37,859 bases of DNA, taken from the NCBI GenBank assembly GCA_005882275.1, contig VBAK01000152.1, forward strand, positions 1 to 37,859, in the 5' to 3' direction. A model generated the notes under the pieces. It was given only the letters and a program-made list of their open reading frames with translations. It was not told where the DNA came from and ran no database searches. This DNA is from Candidatus Segetimicrobium genomatis. GTDB taxonomy: Bacteria; Sysuimicrobiota; Sysuimicrobiia; Sysuimicrobiales; Segetimicrobiaceae. Positions 1 to 7,831 of this stretch are shown piece after piece. Both the position numbers and the translations under genes were made by a program. Every line of letters starts with the position of its first letter. Position 1 is the first letter of the stretch.

Positions 1-182
1 ACCACGATGCGGCAGAGGTGGCCGGCGGGGACGGTCCAGGCTCTGCCGGAGCGGATCGGCACCACGAATCGCTCGCGGGGCGTCCGGCTCTCCACCTCGC
101 GGGCGAGCCGGCCGTAGAACTCGCGGTCCACGTCGAGCGGCGTCCCGGGACCGCGGTCGTAGAGCGCGCGCGGTTCTGTCAT
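1..182 (-). CDS. DUF1989 (urea carboxylase-associated) family protein, N-terminal part
   Basis: Only the first 60 or so codons lie in the window; the gene runs off the left edge. The translation starts MTEPRALYDRG and reaches a segment reading VVPIRSGRAWTVPAGHLCRIV, the usual N-terminal strand of DUF1989 proteins. That family includes urea-carboxylase-associated proteins and the subunits of carboxyguanidine deiminase. The ATG at 182-180 overlaps the TGA of the upstream ABC ATPase (ATGA at 182-179), and an AGGAGGT ribosome site sits just before it inside the ATPase gene, so the two are translationally coupled. It is the last visible gene of the transporter operon. A second DUF1989 gene lies divergently at 5170. 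The family assignment is good; the substrate is unknown. Confidence 0.75.
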   Translation of the reverse strand, partial: MTEPRALYDRGPGTPLDVDREFYGRLAREVESRTPRERFVVPIRSGRAWTVPAGHLCRIV

Positions 183-928
183 GCCACACCTCCTGGGGAG
201 CGGTGGGGCGCCTTTGGGCGCGCCCCCACCCCGAGATATGCCTGTCTCACCGCCTCGTTTCGCGCCAGGTCGGGGCCCGGCCCTTCCAGCGCGATGCGGC
301 CGTTCTCGAGCACGTAGGCGCGGCGGGCCAGACGCAGCGCGGCGCTGGCATTCTGCTCGACGAGCAGGATCGTCGTCCCCTCCCGGTTGATTTCGGCGAC
401 CGTGTGGAAGATCGCGCGGACGAGGACGGGCGCCAGCCCCATCGACGGTTCGTCGAGCAGGAGCAGCCGCGGCCTGGCCATCAGCGCCCGCGCCATCGCC
501 AGCATCTGCTGCTCGCCGCCCGAGAGGGTCCCGGCGACTTGAGCCCGGCGTTCCGCCAGCCGGGGGAAGAGCGCGAAGACGCGATCCAGGGCCGCCTGCG
601 GCACGCGCGGCTCCGCGTACGCCCCGAGCCGCAGGTTCTCGTCGACCGTCATGAGGGTGAAGATCCATCGCCCTTCGGGCACCTGCGTCAGCCCCAGGCG
701 GACGATCTCGTGCGCCGGGCGGGCGTCGATCCGCTCGCCGGCGAACCGGACTTCCCCGGATCGCGGGCGCAGCAGCCCGGAGATCGTCCGCAGCGCCGTC
801 GTCTTCCCGGCCCCGTTCGCGCCGAGGAGGGCGACGATCTCGCCCTCCTCCACGCGGAAGGAGACGCCGTGCAGCGCTTCGATGCTCCCGTAGGCGGTGA
901 CGAGGTCCCGCACCTCGAGCAGGCTCAC
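179..928 (-). CDS. livF: Branched-chain amino-acid type ABC transporter, ATP-binding protein (LivF-like)
   Basis: A 249-residue cytoplasmic ATPase that would energise the permease pair encoded upstream. Visible motifs are the Walker A segment LLGANGAGKTT near residue 35, the ABC signature LSGGEQQMLAMARAL, Walker B RLLLLDEPS followed by MGLAP (typical of LivF), and the switch His region replaced by LLVEQNA, as usual for LivF. The start is GTG at 928, which overlaps the TGA of the LivG-like gene as GTGA; the open frame continues upstream only as a shadow of that gene. Length and order (H-M-G-F) match the HAAT transporter family. The substrate cannot be read from the ATPase. Confidence 0.93.
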   Translation of the reverse strand: MSLLEVRDLVTAYGSIEALHGVSFRVEEGEIVALLGANGAGKTTALRTISGLLRPRSGEVRFAGERIDARPAHEIVRLGLTQVPEGRWIFTLMTVDENLRLGAYAEPRVPQAALDRVFALFPRLAERRAQVAGTLSGGEQQMLAMARALMARPRLLLLDEPSMGLAPVLVRAIFHTVAEINREGTTILLVEQNASAALRLARRAYVLENGRIALEGPGPDLARNEAVRQAYLGVGARPKAPHRSPGGVA

Positions 929-1728
929 TCCGCGTCCTCCCGGCCGAGGTAGGCCTCGATCACCCGCGGGTCCCGCTGGATCGCGTCCGGGACCCCCTCG
1001 GCGATCCGGACCCCGTAATCCAGGACGATGATGCGGTCGCTGATCCCCATGACGACGCTCATGTCGTGTTCGATGAAGAGGACCGTGATCCCCGAGTCCC
1101 GGATCCGGCCGACGAGCTGCACGAGCCCGGCCTTCTCGGCCGGATTCATCCCGCTCGCCGGCTCGTCGAGGATGAGGAGCCGGGGGGCGGTGGCCAGCGC
1201 CCGGGCGATCTCCAGACGCCGCTGGTCCCCGTAGGCCAGCTCCCGCGCCCGGGAGCGCGCGCGCGCTTCCAATCCGACAAACGCCAGCCACCGGTAGGTC
1301 TCGTCGCGCGCCCAGGCCTCCTCCCGCCGGTGCAGCGGCGTGTGCAGGAGGGAGTCGAGCGTTCCCGCCCGCGTCCTGCCGTGGAGGCCGATCATCACGT
1401 TTTCGTCCACGTCGAGGTCGGGGAACAGGCGGATCATCTGAAAGGTGCGGGCGATCCGCCGCTTCACGATGAGGTCGGGACGGAGGCCCGTGATGGCCGC
1501 GCCGTCCAGGGTGATGCGGCCGGCCGTGGGGCGCAGAAACCCGGTGATGCAGTTGAAGACCGTCGTCTTCCCCGCCCCGTTGGGGCCGATGATGCTGAGG
1601 ATCTCCCGCGGCCGGACGGTGAACGACACGTCGGCCACGGCGACCAGACCGCCGAAGCGCACGGTGAGGCCCTCGACCCCGAGGACGGCGCCGGTCTGGA
1701 CGTGGGGGGCGGCGGAAGCGGCGGCCAT
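925..1728 (-). CDS. livG: Branched-chain amino-acid type ABC transporter, ATP-binding protein (LivG-like)
   Basis: A 267-residue ATPase, second of the pair. It shows Walker A IIGPNGAGKTT, the ABC signature in the LivG variant form (LAYGDQRRLEIARAL), Walker B RLLILDEPASGMNP and the switch His in FIEHDMSVVMG. The phrase ARTFQMIRLFPDLDVDENVMIG is typical of LivG. It begins with ATG 19 bases after the LivM-like stop and ends in a GTGA overlap with the LivF-like gene. The first 15 residues (Ala-rich) precede the conserved domain, so a slightly later start is possible. Confidence 0.93.
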   Translation of the reverse strand: MAAASAAPHVQTGAVLGVEGLTVRFGGLVAVADVSFTVRPREILSIIGPNGAGKTTVFNCITGFLRPTAGRITLDGAAITGLRPDLIVKRRIARTFQMIRLFPDLDVDENVMIGLHGRTRAGTLDSLLHTPLHRREEAWARDETYRWLAFVGLEARARSRARELAYGDQRRLEIARALATAPRLLILDEPASGMNPAEKAGLVQLVGRIRDSGITVLFIEHDMSVVMGISDRIIVLDYGVRIAEGVPDAIQRDPRVIEAYLGREDAE

Positions 1729-1747
1729 GGCTGTGTTGGGGTCCGCG

Positions 1748-2764
1748 CTACTCGGGCGTCGGAGCGACGCCGGGGGCGATCTCTGCCGCGGCCCTCGCCT
1801 CCGAGAGCGCGACCGTCCGCTTGACGATCTGCCCGATCCGGCTCGGCCACAGTCCCTGGGGGCGCAGGAGCATCAGGACGATGAGGCCGACCCCGAATGC
1901 CAGCATCCGAACGCGGTCGAACGCCCGCAGCGCCTCGGGCAGAATGATGATCACCGCGGCCCCCAGGATCACCCCGGGCAGGCTGCCCATGCCTCCCAGG
2001 ATGATGACCATCAGGATGGTGACGGACTGGATGAACGTGAAGCTCGACGGGTTGATCGCGGTGAGCTTCACGGCGAAGAACGAGCCCGCCGCGCCGGCGA
2101 AGACCGCGCCGAGCACATAGGCCAGCAGCTTGTAATAGACAGGGTAGATGCCGGCCGCCTGCGCCGCCGCCTCGTCCTCACGGATCGCGAGCCAGGCCCG
2201 CCCCAGACGCGACCGGGCGAGGTTATAGCTGCCCACGAGGACGACGAGGGCGAACGCCATCCCGAGCCAGTACATGGCCTGCGGAGAGCGCAGCACCAGG
2301 CGGCCGATCGTCGCGTGGGGGATCCCGTAGACCCCCTCCGGCCCCCCGGTGAACGTGAAGTTCGTGGCCGCGATCCGGACGATCTCGCCGAATCCCAGCG
2401 TGACGATCGCCAGGTAGTCGCTGCGCATCCGCAGCGTCGGCGTGCCGATGACGACGCCGGAGACCGCGGTGAGGATCCCGGCCGCCGGCAGGGTCAGCCA
2501 GAAGGCGACGTGGTAGCGCACCATCAGGATGGCCGTCGTGTAGGCGCCGATCGCGAAGAAGGCCGCGTAGCCGAGGTCGAGGAGCCCCGCGTACCCGACC
2601 ACCACGTTGAGGCCCAGGCCCAGCATGATGTACACCAGGACGAGCGTGCCGACGTCGATGAGATACGGGGTCCCGAAGATGGGCAGCCCGATCGCCAGCA
2701 GCACCACCGCGGCGATCGGCGCGATGCGGTGGAGCGGGTGGGGCTGGGTGGCGGGCGCCTTCAC
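1748..2764 (-). CDS. livM: Branched-chain amino-acid type ABC transporter, permease (LivM-like)
   Basis: A 338-residue inner-membrane permease. The sequence is strongly hydrophobic, with about nine to ten predicted membrane segments. It carries the LivM hallmarks LNVVVGYAGLLDLGYAAFFAIGAY and the cytoplasmic loop GRAWLAIREDEAAAQAAGI, which contacts the ATPase. The GTG start at 2764 overlaps the stop of the LivH-like gene (GTGA at 2764-2761). A much longer open frame upstream is the shadow of that gene. The C-terminal tail (about 25 residues after PQGLWP) is soluble and poorly conserved. Confidence 0.93.
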   Translation of the reverse strand: MKAPATQPHPLHRIAPIAAVVLLAIGLPIFGTPYLIDVGTLVLVYIMLGLGLNVVVGYAGLLDLGYAAFFAIGAYTTAILMVRYHVAFWLTLPAAGILTAVSGVVIGTPTLRMRSDYLAIVTLGFGEIVRIAATNFTFTGGPEGVYGIPHATIGRLVLRSPQAMYWLGMAFALVVLVGSYNLARSRLGRAWLAIREDEAAAQAAGIYPVYYKLLAYVLGAVFAGAAGSFFAVKLTAINPSSFTFIQSVTILMVIILGGMGSLPGVILGAAVIIILPEALRAFDRVRMLAFGVGLIVLMLLRPQGLWPSRIGQIVKRTVALSEARAAAEIAPGVAPTPE

Positions 2765-3660
2765 ATGCGCTCGACCACGCGCTCGCCGAGGAGTCCGCGC
2801 GGCCGCGCGACGAGGATGACGATCAGGATCACGAAGGCGACCACGTCCTTCCAGCGGCTGGAGAAGTAGCCGGCGGCCAGGCTCTCCAGGATGCCGAGGA
2901 GGAAGCCGCCGAGGACGGCGCCCGGGATGTTGCCGATCCCGCCGAGAACGGCCGCGGTGAACGCCTTGAGGCCGACGAGAAACCCCATCAGAAAGGAAAT
3001 CTGCGAGTAATACAGGCCGGTCATGACCCCGGCGAACGCGGCCAGCGTCGACCCGAGGAAAAAGGTCGAGGCGATCACGCGGTTGACGTCGATGCCCATC
3101 AGCCTCGCGGCGTCCTGGTTGATCGCCAGGGCCCGCATGGCCATGCCGATCTTCGTGCGGTGGACGAGCACGTAGAGGGCCGCCATCAGCACGAGGCTGG
3201 ACACGAAGATGACGACCTGCAGCCAGGAGACCGCGACGTTGCCGAGCGCCGGCCCGGCGCGGCCGAACAGGTGGGGATAGACGAGGAAGGACGGGCTGTA
3301 GATCAGGAAGAGGCCGTACTCCAGGGTCAGGGACCCGCCGATGGCCGAGATGAGGATGGAGAGCCGGGCGTGCAGCAGGGGGCGGTAGGCAATCCGGTAG
3401 AGCAGCACCCCGAGCAGGCCGGTGCATCCCATGGACACCACCAGCGCCAGCAGCGTTGTCAGCACCGGGTTCTGGATGCCCAGCACGGCGAGCAGCGCGT
3501 ACAACGAGAGCCCCAGGAACGCGCCGGCCGCGTAGACGTCCCCGTGGGCAAAGTTGATCAGCCGGATGATGCCGTACACCATCGTGTAGCCGAGGGCGAT
3601 CAGCGCGTAGAACGCCCCCACCGTCAGGCCGTTGACCAGCTGCTGCAGCGCGATGTCCAT
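2761..3660 (-). CDS. livH: Branched-chain amino-acid type ABC transporter, permease (LivH-like)
   Basis: A 299-residue membrane permease, partner of the LivM-like protein. The N-terminus reads MDIALQQLVNGLTVGAFYAL, continuing into the LivH signature GYTMVYGIIRLINFAHGDVY. The central loop has the family phrase MRALAINQDAARLMGIDV and the C-terminus ends near LVARPRGLLGE. The ATG lies 64 bases after the binding-protein gene. No strong Shine-Dalgarno is visible, and a GC-rich stem-loop lies in the gap, so translation may be tuned below that of the binding protein. Confidence 0.93.
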   Translation of the reverse strand: MDIALQQLVNGLTVGAFYALIALGYTMVYGIIRLINFAHGDVYAAGAFLGLSLYALLAVLGIQNPVLTTLLALVVSMGCTGLLGVLLYRIAYRPLLHARLSILISAIGGSLTLEYGLFLIYSPSFLVYPHLFGRAGPALGNVAVSWLQVVIFVSSLVLMAALYVLVHRTKIGMAMRALAINQDAARLMGIDVNRVIASTFFLGSTLAAFAGVMTGLYYSQISFLMGFLVGLKAFTAAVLGGIGNIPGAVLGGFLLGILESLAAGYFSSRWKDVVAFVILIVILVARPRGLLGERVVERM

Positions 3661-3679
3661 GTGCTGAGGGAAAAGCGTT

Positions 3680-3709
3680 CCGGGGCCGCCCCGCGAGGGA
3701 CGGCCCCGG
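3680..3709 (-). terminator. Intergenic stem-loop between binding-protein and permease genes
   Basis: A perfect 9-bp inverted repeat (CCGGGGCCG at 3680-3688 with CGGCCCCGG at 3701-3709, 12-nt loop). On the minus strand it is followed four bases later by TTTT. It sits between the abundant solute-binding protein gene and the permease genes, the usual place for a partial terminator or 3'-end-stabilising hairpin that lowers downstream expression. The T run is short, so full termination is unlikely. Confidence 0.55.
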
Positions 3710-3724
3710 GCGGATCCGCAGCCG

Positions 3725-4852
3725 TTACGACATGCCGTAGGTCACGAACTTGCCGCCCTTGATGATGTACGTGATGTAGAGGACGCTTTTCCGGTCACCC
3801 TTCATATCGAAGTTGATCGTGCCGGTCGCGCCCATGTAGGCCTTGGTCGCCGCGATCGCCTTCACAATCTTGCCCCGGTCGGCGGAGCCGGTCCGCTTGA
3901 TCGCATCGAGCACGACGCTGACGGCGTCGTACTCCAGCGCGGAGTAGGGGCCGGGGTCCTGATTCCACCGCTTCTTGTACCGGTCGATGAACGACTTGGC
4001 CGTCGACTGATCCTGCGGGAGCGGCGTCGACGTGACAAACACCCCTTCCGACGCGTTCCCCGCCTCGCTGATGAACGTCGGATCGTTGTTCGCGTCGCCG
4101 GCCATGAACTTCCCGGGGACGCCCAGCTCCTTGAACTGCTTGGCGATCAGGCCGCCTTCGGGATAGTAGCCCGTGTAGTACGTCACCGCGGGAGCCAGGC
4201 TCTTCACCTTGGTCAGGATCGCCGAGAAATCTTTCTCCCCCGGGGTGACGGCGTCGAAGAAGACCACCTGCACGCCGGATTGCCCCTCGATCGCCGCCTT
4301 GGTGGCGTCGGCCAGCCCCTTGGCGTACGCCGTGTTGTCGTGGATGATCGCGATCTTCTTGGCTTTGAGCGTCTTCATCATGAACCCGGCGGCGTAGGGG
4401 CCCTGCTGGTCGTCCCGGCCGATCACCCGGAAGACGTTCTCGAAGCCCTGATCGGTGAGCTTGGGATTGCTGGACGCGTCGGCTACGAACGCGACCCCCG
4501 CGTCGTGGTAGACCGCGCTCGCGGGAATCGCGGCCGAGGAGCAGTAGCCGCCGGCGACGGCAACCACGCCGGCGTCGAGCAGCTTGTGCGCCGCGGTCAC
4601 GCTCTGCTGCGCATCGCACGCGTCGTCGAACGACACGATCTCGATCTTGCGCCCGAGCACGCCGCCCCGGGCGGTCCACTCTTCGGCGGCGAGCGTCGCC
4701 GCCTTCGCAATGTCGTCGCCCATCTTGGCGTTGCCGCCGGAGAGCGGCACGGGAACCCCGATCTTGATCGGCGCACCCTGGGCGCCCACGCCGAGCGCCG
4801 CCGCGGGCACGAGCAGCGCCAGCATCGCAAGACAAGCCAGACTCCTTCGCAT
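3725..4852 (-). CDS. Branched-chain amino-acid type ABC transporter, substrate-binding protein (LivJ/LivK-like)
   Basis: A 375-residue periplasmic or surface binding protein. A signal peptide covers about residues 1-25 (RR, a Leu/Ala-rich core, then GAQ|GAP). There is no lipobox Cys. The mature part is a type I periplasmic-binding fold: IKIGVPVPLSGGNAKMGDD, then VAGGYCSSAAIPAS and FVADASSNPKLTDQG, which line the ligand cleft in this family. A GGAGGG ribosome site lies about 8 bases before the ATG. It is the first gene of the liv-type operon and is transcribed away from the DUF1989 gene at 5170. The ligand could be a branched-chain amino acid, an amide, a urea or another nitrogen compound; the sequence does not decide. 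Confidence 0.9.
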   Translation of the reverse strand: MRRSLACLAMLALLVPAAALGVGAQGAPIKIGVPVPLSGGNAKMGDDIAKAATLAAEEWTARGGVLGRKIEIVSFDDACDAQQSVTAAHKLLDAGVVAVAGGYCSSAAIPASAVYHDAGVAFVADASSNPKLTDQGFENVFRVIGRDDQQGPYAAGFMMKTLKAKKIAIIHDNTAYAKGLADATKAAIEGQSGVQVVFFDAVTPGEKDFSAILTKVKSLAPAVTYYTGYYPEGGLIAKQFKELGVPGKFMAGDANNDPTFISEAGNASEGVFVTSTPLPQDQSTAKSFIDRYKKRWNQDPGPYSALEYDAVSVVLDAIKRTGSADRGKIVKAIAATKAYMGATGTINFDMKGDRKSVLYITYIIKGGKFVTYGMS

Positions 4853-5169
4853 GCTGAATTCCCTCCCCCCGCCGGCCTAACAGAGTTTCGTCGAACAACC
4901 GGCGCGTAGCCCACGCCTTCTCCGCGGTAGGGTGACTCCTCCTTCCTCCTTAAGGGGAAATCCCTCTCCGCTCCACTGATTCGAACGAACGACGTCCCAT
5001 CGCATGACCGGTGGAATCAGGCGGCGAGCGCAGGAACGCGGCATTCATCTACAGAAGGCGAAGAGAAGTAGGGAGCGGAGCTCAGCCGGCCGCACCGATC
5101 ACCTGTTCGGTCCTTGGACAGAAGCCGACCGGAAGCCGGCCGCGCCGCGCCCGGCGAGGGGAGGGGGGC
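4853..5169. promoter_or_regulatory. Divergent intergenic region between the transporter operon and the catabolic operon
   Basis: These 317 bases hold no convincing gene and must contain the promoters for both directions. Visible items are an A/G-rich block on the minus strand (4935-4951) with two tandem Shine-Dalgarno-like GGAGG units but no start codon near them, and a 10-base direct repeat AGCCGGCCGC at 5084-5093 and 5134-5143. Between those copies is a small dyad (ACCGA/TCGGT around 5094-5112). I searched by eye for a guanidine-I (ykkC) consensus because of the DUF1989 neighbours and found none. No clear -35/-10 pair was identified. Confidence 0.4.
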
Positions 5170-5823
5170 ATGGAACACCCTGGGATCACGCGCTCATTGA
5201 TTGCCTTCGACGAGATCATCCCGCCGCGCGGAGGCACGGCCTTCACGGTGCGGGCGGGGCAGGTGTGCCGGGTCGTCGACCTCGAGGGCAAGCAGGTGGC
5301 GGATTTCATCTGCTTCCACCTGCGCGATTTCGTCGACAAGCTCTCCCCCGAGAACACGCAGCTGCTGAACGGCACGCTGTTTCTCACGACCGGCCATCAT
5401 CTGTACTCGACGAAAGCCACGCGGCTCATGACCATCACGGCGGATACCTGCGGCGTGCACGATCTGATCAGCGGGTCCTGCAGCGAGTACACCAACGCGT
5501 TCCGCTACGGGGTCCGCGGGACGCCCAACTGCCGGAGCAACTTCGAGCGGGCGCTGCGGCCCTACGGCATCCCGCTCGCGGAGATCCCGTACTCCTTCAA
5601 CATCTTCATGAACACCCCGATCTCCACCGGCGGCGCCACCGGGATCCAGGAGCCGAAATCGAAGCCGGGCGATTACCTCGACCTGCGCGCCAACATCGAC
5701 CTGCTGATTGCGATCTCCAACTGTCCTCAGGAGCGGAATCCCTGCAACGGCTGGAACCCCACGACGCTGGAGGTGGTCGTGTACGAGGTTGAGCCGACGG
5801 GGAAGGGCGCGCCGCGACAGTAG
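5170..5823 (+). CDS. DUF1989 (urea carboxylase-associated) family protein
   Basis: A complete 217-residue protein. It contains the family features AFTVRAGQVCRVVDLEGKQVADF (residues 24-46), HDLISGSC (97-104), Cys121 and NCPQERNPCNG (184-194). His97, Cys104 and Cys121 are likely metal ligands, by analogy with family members that bind zinc; this is inferred. Family members accompany urea carboxylase or form carboxyguanidine deiminase, but neither carboxylase nor hydrolase is visible here. The start at 5170 is preferred over the open frame reaching back to 5011 because of the GAGGGGAGGG ribosome site directly upstream and because family similarity begins there. It heads the plus-strand catabolic run and is divergent from the transporter. 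Confidence 0.85.
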   Translation: MEHPGITRSLIAFDEIIPPRGGTAFTVRAGQVCRVVDLEGKQVADFICFHLRDFVDKLSPENTQLLNGTLFLTTGHHLYSTKATRLMTITADTCGVHDLISGSCSEYTNAFRYGVRGTPNCRSNFERALRPYGIPLAEIPYSFNIFMNTPISTGGATGIQEPKSKPGDYLDLRANIDLLIAISNCPQERNPCNGWNPTTLEVVVYEVEPTGKGAPRQ

Positions 5824-5871
5824 GCCGTCGCACACAGGCCTTGACCCGGCTCGGACCAGAGGGAGAGCGCC

Positions 5872-6918
5872 ATGGATTGGGAACGGCGACGGAAGGCCGC
5901 GGAGAGCATCCTGGACACGGCGGGCCTCACGCCGCTCGTGCGCATCCGCCGCGTGATCGGAGACATTCCGGCCGCGGTGTACGCCAAGCTCGAGTACTAT
6001 GGTCCCAGCGGCAGCCTCAAGGACCGCATCCTGCCCTTCATGATCGCGGAGGCGGAGCGCCGCGGCGAGCTGCGTCCCGGCATGACCCTCATCGAGGGGA
6101 CGACCGGCAACACCGGGATTGCGACGGCGATGGTCGGCGCCGCGAAGGGATACCGGGTCATCATCGTCATGCCCGAGGGCATGAGCCGGGAGCGGCAGAA
6201 GGTGATCCAGGCGTACGGGGCAGAGCTGGTGCTGACGCCCGGAAGCGAGAGCGATGTCGATCTCGTGCTCGACAAGGTCCGGCAGATCAAAGCCCAGCGG
6301 GGAGAGGCGATCTGGGAGGTGGGGCAGTTCTCGAATCAGGACAATGTCCGCGCCCACCGGCAGTCCACCGGTCCCGAGATCTGGGAGCAGACCGGAGGGC
6401 GCGTGGAGGCGTTCGTGGCCGCGGTGGGGACCGGGGGGACGCTGACCGGGGTGAGCGCCTACCTCAAGGAGCGGAGGGGGGAGGTGCTGAGCTTCGCGGT
6501 GGAGCCGGCCGAGTGCCCGATCCTGTCGGGAGGGGGATGGGGCTCGCACGAGATCGAGGGGATCGGGGACGGGTTCATCCCCGACATCCTGGATCTCCGA
6601 TGGGTGGACGGCGTGGTCACGGTCGCCTCCGGTGAGGCGATCGCCATGGCGCGGCGTCTGGCGCGGGAGGAGGGGATCTTCTGCGGGATCTCCTCGGGGT
6701 GCAACGTCGCCGCCTGCGTCAAAGTGGCCCGCGCCTATCCCCGGCTGGGGACGATCGTCACGGTGATCAACGACAACGGCCTGCGCTATCTCTCGACCGA
6801 GGTCGGCGGAGAATCCGCCCGCGAGCGGGCGGCGACGCCGGCCGCGGCGCGGGACCGGGGCCCCCGGCCTGCGGATGTGCGCAGGCTGGCCGGCCGGCGC
6901 CTCGCGGTCATCGACTGA
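5872..6918 (+). CDS. PLP-dependent enzyme, cysteine synthase / cystathionine beta-synthase fold
   Basis: A 348-residue fold-type II PLP enzyme. The Schiff-base lysine is Lys50 in GPSGSLKDR. The loop GTTGNTGIA (76-84) replaces the usual PTSGNTG that contacts the substrate carboxylate, and the phosphate-binding loop is GTGGTLTG (186-193). The usual cysteine-synthase C-terminal SSG motif is present (CGISSGCN). After about residue 318 there is an Arg/Ala-rich tail not usual for the family. GGGAGAG lies 5 bases before the ATG. In this setting (DUF1989, molybdenum hydroxylase, CoA-transferase) it may be a beta-replacing or beta-eliminating enzyme in catabolism rather than the house cysteine synthase. 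The substrate is not determined. Confidence 0.85.
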   Translation: MDWERRRKAAESILDTAGLTPLVRIRRVIGDIPAAVYAKLEYYGPSGSLKDRILPFMIAEAERRGELRPGMTLIEGTTGNTGIATAMVGAAKGYRVIIVMPEGMSRERQKVIQAYGAELVLTPGSESDVDLVLDKVRQIKAQRGEAIWEVGQFSNQDNVRAHRQSTGPEIWEQTGGRVEAFVAAVGTGGTLTGVSAYLKERRGEVLSFAVEPAECPILSGGGWGSHEIEGIGDGFIPDILDLRWVDGVVTVASGEAIAMARRLAREEGIFCGISSGCNVAACVKVARAYPRLGTIVTVINDNGLRYLSTEVGGESARERAATPAAARDRGPRPADVRRLAGRRLAVID

Positions 6919-6936
6919 TCCGCCCCGCACCGCGTC

Positions 6937-7821
6937 GTGTATCCGTCCCCGTTTGCCTATCACGCGCCGGCGACCATCGAGGAGACGCTGGCGCTGCTGG
7001 CGCGCCTCCCGGAGGCGAAGATCCTGGCCGGAGGGCAGAGCCTGCTCCCGATGATGAACCTCGGTCTGGCGCAGCCGGGCGCCCTCGTCGATGTGAACGA
7101 CCTGCCCGGCCTCGAGACGGTGACCGAGGACGGCGGCGGCCTCCGGCTCGGCGCGCTGGTGCGCCACCGCACCCTCGAAACGTCGCCCCTCATCCGGCGG
7201 CGCTGCCCGGCCCTCGCCGAGGCCGCGTCGCTGATCGGCAACATCCGGGTGCGCCACCGCGGAACGCTCGGGGGCAGCCTGGCGCACGCCGATCCCGCGG
7301 CCGAACTTCCCCTCGTCGCCGTGGCGCTGGGGGCGACGCTGGAGATCCGCCGCCTCGAGGGGGCGCGCGAGGTGTCCGCCGCGCAGTTCTTCCGGGGGTA
7401 TCTGCTCACCGACCTCGCGCCCGGTGAACTGGTGACCGGCGTGCGGATTCCGCCGTTCGCCCCGGGCACCGGGTACGGCCTGGCCGAACTGGTGCGGCGC
7501 GCGGGAGATTTCGCGATCGTCGCGGCCTGCGCCGTCCTCACCACCGACGGGGCGGGCGCCTGCCGGCACGCATCGCTGGCGCTCGGCGGCGTCGGCCCGC
7601 ACCCGCTCGTGATGCGGCGGGCGGAGGCCCTGCTGGCCGGCGGCCCCCTCACCGATCGCCGTCTCGCGGAGGCCGCCGATGCCGTTCCCGGTGAGGTCGC
7701 TCCGGAATCCGATGTCCATGCCACGGCCGCGTACCGGCGGGCGATGGCCCGGGTGATGGCCTACCGCGCGCTGGCGCAGGCGAGGGCACGGGCGGTCCCC
7801 GGGCCCGGCAGGGCCGCGTGA
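6937..7821 (+). CDS. Xanthine dehydrogenase family, FAD-binding (M) subunit
   Basis: A 294-residue flavoprotein subunit of a molybdenum hydroxylase. The two FAD-binding loops are present: AGGQSLLP at residues 31-38 and RGTLGGSLAHADP at 108-120. The C-terminal CO-dehydrogenase-flavoprotein domain carries the typical LALGGVGPHPLVMRRAE. Translation starts at a GTG, 18 bases after the PLP enzyme stop. It would pass electrons from the iron-sulfur subunit encoded next to an acceptor. Gene order M-S-L matches CoxMSL-type operons, but the active-site type in the large subunit is not that of CO dehydrogenase. Confidence 0.93.
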   Translation: MYPSPFAYHAPATIEETLALLARLPEAKILAGGQSLLPMMNLGLAQPGALVDVNDLPGLETVTEDGGGLRLGALVRHRTLETSPLIRRRCPALAEAASLIGNIRVRHRGTLGGSLAHADPAAELPLVAVALGATLEIRRLEGAREVSAAQFFRGYLLTDLAPGELVTGVRIPPFAPGTGYGLAELVRRAGDFAIVAACAVLTTDGAGACRHASLALGGVGPHPLVMRRAEALLAGGPLTDRRLAEAADAVPGEVAPESDVHATAAYRRAMARVMAYRALAQARARAVPGPGRAA

Positions 7822-7831
7822 TGCGGGAGTG

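Noticed and set aside
1445-2869. 474-codon open frame on the plus strand
   Set aside because: It is antisense to livG/livM, rich in Asp/Arg/His repeats, with no family similarity.
4853-5169. Guanidine-I (ykkC) riboswitch suggested by the DUF1989 context
   Set aside because: The conserved ykkC sequence blocks were not found on either strand by eye.
5011-5169. N-terminal extension of the DUF1989 protein
   Set aside because: It is Arg-rich, lacks family similarity, and a strong ribosome site favours the ATG at 5170.
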